Positions 58,490-64,000 of a stretch of 64,000 nt of DNA are shown piece after piece. The position numbers were made by a program, and so were the translations under genes. The notes under the pieces are model-generated. The model did no database searches. It saw only the letters and a list, made by a program, of their open reading frames with translations, and had not been told where the DNA came from. Source of the stretch: Gerris lacustris (lineage: Eukaryota > Arthropoda > Insecta > Hemiptera > Gerridae); the NCBI GenBank assembly GCA_951217055.1, contig OX578277.1, positions 103,357,511 to 103,421,510 of the forward strand, written 5' to 3'. Each line of letters begins with the position of its first letter. Position 1 is the first letter of the stretch.

Positions 58490-59430
58490 TCGGTCCAAGA
58501 CAACTCAGACAAACTTTCTCTTATACAAGTTCATAATAATTACTTAGTACAGTCCAGTGTTTTCAGTTTATTAGTTTTCGAGTTTTCGTAAATTCATTAA
58601 ATTATTATTATTATTGAGCATTTTATCAAAATTATTAAAATAACAAATATAAAAAAAAATACTTCTCATCGGCGGGGAATCGAACCCGGCCTATCTCCAT
58701 CCGCATTTAAAGCTATTTTCTTAGGAACCAGATTTCTCCCGGGAAAACAGATTATATCGTTAGATTCATACTAATATGTGGGTCAATTAGGGTGTATTAA
58801 AATATGAAGATCACTACATAAAGGCTATATTTCGCCCCCCCCCCTCCGGGGCATAATCATAATCGATTGGTTCACATTATATTATTATATTCAACTGGGT
58901 TGGTTTTGTCGGAACCCAGTTGAATATATAATATAATATAATGTGAACCAGTCTATCATGATTAGGCATGATTATGGCCCGAAAGGGGGCGAAATATAGC
59001 CTTTATGCAGTGATCTTCGAATTTGAATACACCCTAATTGACCCACATATTAGTATTGATTAAATAGGGACAACAAAAAAAGTTAGATTCATATTTAAAT
59101 AGACTACAGTTTAGAATTTTTAATCAAAATCATCGGAACCGTTTTCGAGATTTTCTTTTTTCAGAGTTTTTGGGAGGTAGCGCCCCCAAATTCAGAGCTA
59201 AAATTAATTTCTCGATTTTGCCTCGGGCCTTGATTTTTCTGAACATGCATGCCAAAATTCGTTTAAAATCGGCACGGTAGTTTAGCTCCAAGCGTCTGCA
59301 CAGACGACAGACAGACAGAAAACAGACAGATTTTTTAAAAACTACTTTTTTGGACTCAGGGGACCTCAAAACAAAATCAAAATCGAATTTTTGCGCCATC
59401 ACGATACTTTCTTTTTACATGAGAAAATAT
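58490..59430 (-). mobile_element. Family A copy interrupted by a hairpin element
   Basis: Left part 58490-58770 has the tRNA-like GGGGAATCGAACCCGG (58674) and TCTCCCGGGAAAACAG. Right part resumes at 59082 with the same 12 bases and continues to CGTTTTCGAGATTTTC, GTCTGCACAGACG and the tail near 59420. Confidence 0.8.
58771..59081. mobile_element. Near-complete hairpin element flanked by 12-bp TSD
   Basis: 58771-59053 folds on itself: CTAATATGTGGGTCAATTAG at the left, its complement at the right end, and an inner hairpin AACTGGGTT/AACCCAGTT. After the hairpin lies a 28-base tail ending ACAACAAAAAAAG. GTTAGATTCATA flanks both sides (58759-58770 and 59082-59093). TA also flanks the hairpin alone, so a mariner-type reading is possible; the 12-bp repeat and A-rich tail instead suggest retro-insertion. 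Confidence 0.8.
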
Positions 59431-59995
59431 AAAACAAGCTCGCTACTGTATTTTCTAATTATTTTTATTAATTATATCAATAGCTCATAGAGATAATCTA
59501 GTATAGTTTTCTATCAAGCAAGTGTCAGATGTTGTATCCGAGTAATACCATATTGATAATTAATGTTAGATATGAATAAAGTTAATTGTTGTATTCCGTG
59601 AGTGCTTTATATATTACTCTATACTTTTTATTTAATGTACATTTCGCGTGATAGACGTCAGTGAATCGTGAAGTATTTGTGTTTCGAGATATAAATAACA
59701 CCTAGTGTATAATATCTAGTATATACGTCCTTTTTGAACACAAATTGTTGATAATTAATAGTTATGTTTGAAGCTTTTTTATTACTAGTTGATTGGCTTA
59801 TACAGGGATCTATATATATTTAATGGAAAATCTAAACTTTATTAGATTTTCTTGTTTTATGAAAAGCCATTATTAACTAACGATTCTTTGAAGTTTTGAA
59901 ATGAATAGGGTAATAGCTTTTCTTCTTGAATTAAACAATAACTATTGATCTTGGTTTAGAAAAATAAAGATTTCAACAAAAATAAAAAAGACGGC
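59431..59995. other. AT-rich, nothing recognised
   Basis: No gene. Confidence 0.35.
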
Positions 59996-60477
59996 CCGAG
60001 ACAACTCAGACAAACTTTCTCATGTGTATACGAGTTCATAATTACTTAGCCCAGTGTTTTCCATTTATTAGTTTTTGTAGGTACATTTAATTATTATTGA
60101 ACATTTCATCAAAATTTATCATAAAAATAACTTCTCCTGTGCGGGGAATCGAACCCGGCCTCTCTGTCCGCGTTTTAAGCTTTTTTTCAAGTTATTTCAG
60201 AGTTTTTTTGGGGGGGGGGGGGGGGGTAGCGCACCCAAATTTGGAGCTAAAATTCATTTCTCGTTATAGCCTCGGGGTATGGTTTTTCTGAACATGTATT
60301 CCAAATTTTGTCACAATCGGCCCTGTAGTTAAGGCTCCAGGCGTTTTCACAGACGACAGACAGACAGATAGAAACTTTTTAAACCACTTCTTTGGACTCA
60401 GGGGACCTCAAAACGTGAAATCCATCAAAATCGAATTTCTGCATCACAATACTTTCTCTTTATATGAGAAAGTAAAA
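59996..60477 (-). mobile_element. Family A copy
   Basis: The plus strand has GGCCCGAGACAACTCAGACA, TAGCCCAGTGTTTTCCATTT, the tRNA-like CTCCTGTGCGGGGAATCGAA (60134), a G run at 60209-60226, CAGACGACAGACAGACAGA, and the terminal hairpin ACTTTCTC/GAGAAAGT (60451-60473). Confidence 0.8.
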
Positions 60478-60844
60478 TGAGCGACGAGGAAAGAATTAAG
60501 TAAATAAACTACTGGGGAAATGTCGATATAATTTACTTTTTTCACCACGATTCAAGTAAATATTTTTATAAAAATGTTTAATATATCGTAGGGTTTCCGT
60601 GGAATATGGAATTTATTATCATAATAAAGTTTTTGGTTTTCCAATGATGATCGTATATCTCAATGGGATTAAATTGATCAGATCGCTATATTTTCCATTC
60701 TGTGTTAGTTTTTTTCAGAGGATAATTATAATTCTTAACTGGATAACTCAAGTAATAAGATTTTATAATATAATTAATTAAGAAGACACTTAGTCGAAGA
60801 AAAATAAGTGGATATACTCCCCTACTCAAGATGTCTCCCCTGAA

Positions 60845-61144
60845 TAGGGTTGCGCCATCGATGTCGATGTATCGGACCAAAAACATCGATGTTGACCTTT
60901 CGATGTATCGGACGACATAGTTTTTTCCTTCGAGAAACATTGAAAACATCGTAAAGAGTCGACTTTTTTTTTGTTTTGCTCACCAGGGGAAATTACTTTT
61001 TTTGCCCATATCTATGGGGAAGAATCGACATTAGCTCGTCAAGTTGAGTTGGGAGGTCGATGTCGATGTTTCCATTCGATGTTTGTCTGTTCAATGTCTA
61101 TGTATCGAAAACATCGATTATTAGCTATTAATGTCCCAACCCTA
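60845..61144. mobile_element. 300-bp hAT MITE with ATCGATG repeats, 8-bp TSD
   Basis: Ends TAGGGTTGCGCCAT / ATGTCCCAACCCTA with exact flanking repeats CCCCTGAA (60837-60844 and 61145-61152). The interior is full of CATCGATGTCGATGTATCGG-type words in both orientations near both ends, likely subterminal transposase sites. Too short for any transposase. Confidence 0.88.
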
Positions 61145-61499
61145 CCCCTGAAAAAGCTTCCAAAACAGGTTGTAATGTAAAGTGTAGGGTACTACACTCT
61201 TTGAGATGGAGCTCTTAAAACTGGATGTGAAATTTTGACAAGTTAAAACCTTAACTCTACGAGACGCGAAAAAAAGAGCAGCATTCATTATATGAGCAGA
61301 TACTTCAATGTTCGTGACCAGATGTAACCCGAACTATCCAGTGTATAGACTTATTTCTGCTTTCTGTTTATGGTAGCTAATATTCTATGAGCTAAAGGAT
61401 TCCCATATTTGTCAGTAATTTAAGTGCATGACCAGCTCTTTAGTTTCTCCTGCAAGATTTTTAATATTTATAGTTTAGCAGGAATTTTTTTCAAAAGAG
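61145..61499. other. Unassigned DNA
   Basis: No gene or repeat recognised. Confidence 0.35.
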
Positions 61500-61625
61500 G
61501 AGAAGTGTATAATAGCCGATGTATGAAACAAGATGGAACAGTTCTGGACCCGCTTGTTAGCTCCTTCTGCTGCTTTTTTATCCGTTGCTTTGTTACCATC
61601 AAAGCCAGCGTGTCCAGGAAGTAAT
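61500..61625 (-). pseudogene. LINE RNase H domain scrap
   Basis: The minus strand reads LPGHAGFDGNKATDKKAAEG, matching the VPGHxGxxGNExADxxAKxG block that holds the catalytic His and last Asp of LINE RNase H domains. Flanking parts are not recognisable, so only this block survives. It is distinct from the intact copy at 3946-4818. Confidence 0.6.
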
Positions 61626-62454
61626 GAATTCCATTAATTTACGATTTCGAAAATTAATGTGATTCATACACTTAAAAAACCGCAAATGACAACCTTATTC
61701 TTTATGAGTAATCCCATCTTTAAAGAAATGCTCGCTAATTTATAAATATCAAACGAATGAGGTGTTACGAGGTAGTTAAGTTTTGCTAGTTTAATATATT
61801 ATATATCTTAGTACCCTCATGAATAAGTTTTTGAGTAATTTTCCATTTATTATTTTAACATTTATTTATGGAGACAAACTGAGTTTTCCCGAATAAACAA
61901 TTTAGTCACTTTCAATTTTTTTCTCTTTACGAAGAAATACAAAAGTTTAAAAGTACAGATAACAGAAAAACGCTAATTTTTGGATTTTACACTTACTCAC
62001 GGAGAGCACAGAATAATGTATAAAATCAGAACGTAATTCACTTCCGTCTAGTTCTAAAAATTAATCTATTTTTCTTAATTTCTTCGAAAATAAGAATAAT
62101 CTGTCGGCTTTGAAACTGTGTCATAACTCTATACTTTTTAATCTTGAAAATTTTTCCCAGTATTTCTACTTGTCCTCACCGGCACTTATTAAGACCACAG
62201 AGTCCGACTTCCTTATTACAAACTTCTGAACAACGAAAATCTCTATACAACGAATACTTTTTACGTCCTCAAAAATTCTCCATACTAGTGATGCGGTGCA
62301 TAAAGAACTCGCGTAGAATGGTGCTTTTATATCAGCCATACTATGTTCTCAATATGATATCAGGATAATATTTCAGTAAAACATGGCATTCTTATTTAAC
62401 CTTAAAAGATCATTAAAATGATTTTGTCCATTATCTTTATTTAATAATATTAAC
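61626..62454. other. AT-rich, nothing recognised
   Basis: No gene. Confidence 0.35.
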
Positions 62455-64000
62455 GTAGGCTCGCTACGCTCGCCTCTTGATTTAGCATTTCTAGTAAATA
62501 TGTATTAAATAAAGTTATTGCAGGCTCGCTACTCTCGCCTGTTTACACAGTAAATATAGTAATTATTTAATCAAATTAAATAAGGCTCGCTACGCTCGCC
62601 TCTTGATTCAGCATTTCTTGTAAATATGTATTAAATAAAGTTATTGAAGGCCCGCTACGTTCGCCTATTTAATTCAGGATTTGTAGTAAATATTTATTAA
62701 ATAAAGTTATTGTAGGCTCGCTACGCTCGCCTGTTTATACAGTTAATATAGTAATTATTTAATCAAATTAAATAAGACCCGCTACGCTCGCCTCTTTATT
62801 CAGCATTTCTAGTAAATATGTATTAAATAAAGTTATTGTAGGCTCGCTACGCTCGCCTGTTTATACAGTTAATATAGTATTTATTTAATTCAGGATTTGT
62901 AGTAAATATTTATTAAATAAAGTTATTGTAGGCTTGCTACGCTCGCCTGTTTATACAGTTAATATAGTAATTATTTAATCAAATTAAAGAAGGCTCGCTA
63001 CGCTCGCCTGTTTGATTCAGAATTTGTTGTAAATATTTATTATATTAAGGTTTTGCAGGCTCGCTGCGCTCGCCTGTTGATTTAGCATTTATAGTAAATA
63101 TGTATTAAATAAAGTTATTGCAGGCTCGCTACGCTCGCCTGTTTATACAGTTAATATGGTAATTATTTAATCAAATCAAAGAAGAATCAATTAAAGAAGG
63201 CTCGCTACGCTCGCCTGTTTGATTCAGAATTTGTTGTAAATATTTATTAAATAAAGTTATTGAAGGCTCGCTACGCTCGCATATTTGATTCAGAATTTGT
63301 AGTAAATATTTATTAATTAAAGTTACTGTAGGCTTGCTACACTTGCCTTTTGATTTAGAATTTGTTGTTAATATTTATTAAATAAAGTTATTGAAGGCTC
63401 GCTGCGCTCGCTTTTTATACAGTAAATATACTAATTACTTAATCAAATAAATTAAAGAAGGCTCGCTACGCTCGCCTGTTTGATTCAGAATTTGTTGTAA
63501 ATATTTATTATATTAAGGTTTTGCAGGCTCGCTGCGCTCGCCTGTTGATTTAGCATTTATAGTAAATATGTATTAAATAAAGTTATTGCAGGCTCGCTAC
63601 GCTCGCCTGTTTATACAGTTAATATGGTAATTATTTAATCAAATCAAAGAAGAATCAATTAAAGAAGGCTCGCTACGCTCGCCTGTTTGATTCAGAATTT
63701 GTTGTAAATATTTATTAAATAAAGTTATTGAAGGCTCGCTACGCTCGCATATTTGATTCAGAATTTGTAGTAAATATTTATTAATTAAAGTTACTGTAGG
63801 CTTGCTACACTTGCCTTTTGATTTAGAATTTGTTGTTAATATTTATTAAATAAAGTTATTGAAGGCTCGCTGCGCTCGCTTTTTATACAGTAAATATACT
63901 AATTACTTAATCAAATAAATTAAAGAAGGCTCGCTACGCTCGCCTGTTTATACAGCAAAAATAGTAATTATTTAATCAAATTAAAAATGGCTCGCTACGC
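62455..64000. repeat. GCTCGC-box tandem array
   Basis: Units of about 55-75 bp: a GC-rich box AGGCTCGCTACGCTCGCCT followed by AT-rich sequence such as AATTTGTTGTAAATATTTAT or ATACAGTTAATATAGTAATT. Around 25 boxes. A block of about 467 bp (from 62988) is repeated almost exactly from 63455, so large segments duplicated recently. It runs off the window. Confidence 0.95.

Larger units (their letters stand above)
53135..64000 (-). other. MMP 5' intron or upstream region, partial
   Basis: Sequence 5' of the first visible MMP exon. No exon with a signal peptide was recognised. It contains Family A copies, a LINE reverse transcriptase relic, two hairpin or hAT elements and a long tandem array at the right edge. 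Confidence 0.55.

Noticed and set aside
60686..60949. 87-codon minus-strand frame
   Set aside because: Overlaps the hAT MITE boundary and is rich in motif repeats; chance frame.
62455..64000. CRISPR-like boxes with spacers
   Set aside because: The spacers are themselves related AT-rich repeats and blocks of 467 bp are duplicated; satellite-type array.

Overview
This is eukaryotic, AT-rich, intron-dominated DNA, most likely from an arthropod (probably an insect). No prokaryotic gene organisation is present. The long single-letter runs, nested transposons, spliceosomal sites and metazoan protein fragments all point that way. The species cannot be told from the sequence.

The main host gene is a matrix metalloproteinase (MMP) on the minus strand, seen as two consecutive prodomain exons, 53033-53134 and 13839-14005. 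Both have good splice sites and matching phase 0, and they carry the PRCGLPD cysteine switch and a furin site. They are separated by a 39,027-bp intron, so almost the whole window is MMP intron. A second, opposite-strand gene appears to start inside that intron: two phase-compatible exons, 18872-18945 and 21476-21559, give 52 codons that I do not recognise. Its later exons were not found.

Everything else is repeats. Several insertions have target-site duplications that can be read directly: hAT elements at 2120-2934, 25822-27010 and 60845-61144 (8 bp each), a PIF/Harbinger-like element at 51256-52955 (TTA), a 5'-truncated LINE with an intact RNase H reading frame at 3944-5120 (11 bp), a trimeric tRNA-like retroelement at 14231-15269 (16 bp), a single copy of it at 40919-41286 (about 12 bp) and a hairpin element at 58771-59081 (12 bp). 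Other relics are a LINE reverse transcriptase (56878-57930), an RNase H scrap (61500-61625), a mariner/IS630-like transposase scrap (27826-27995), a hAT transposase scrap (5480-5710) and a 5S-rRNA-like piece (31431-31500).

Names used for recurring non-autonomous families: Family A (about 600 bp, internal tRNA-like module, hairpin end), Family B (about 600 bp, begins near TGCCAATTGGTGTGGCAC, ends in a double hairpin, often with a CAGA microsatellite), Family B' (relative with another tail), Family C (arms ending in AGGGTTTTGTAGA), Family F (ends CTACGTTTTTAT) and T348 (348-bp unit with an internal tRNA-like domain). Tandem arrays: 20 bp (9248-10890), 97 bp (19082-20457), 74 bp (43566-43990), about 120 bp (54640-55260) and a GCTCGC-box array (62455-64000).

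The most interesting items are the T348 structured tRNA-like domain with compensatory changes, the same tRNA-like module in Family A, the nested gene, and a head-to-head pair of identical putative first exons in a palindrome at 1084-1422.
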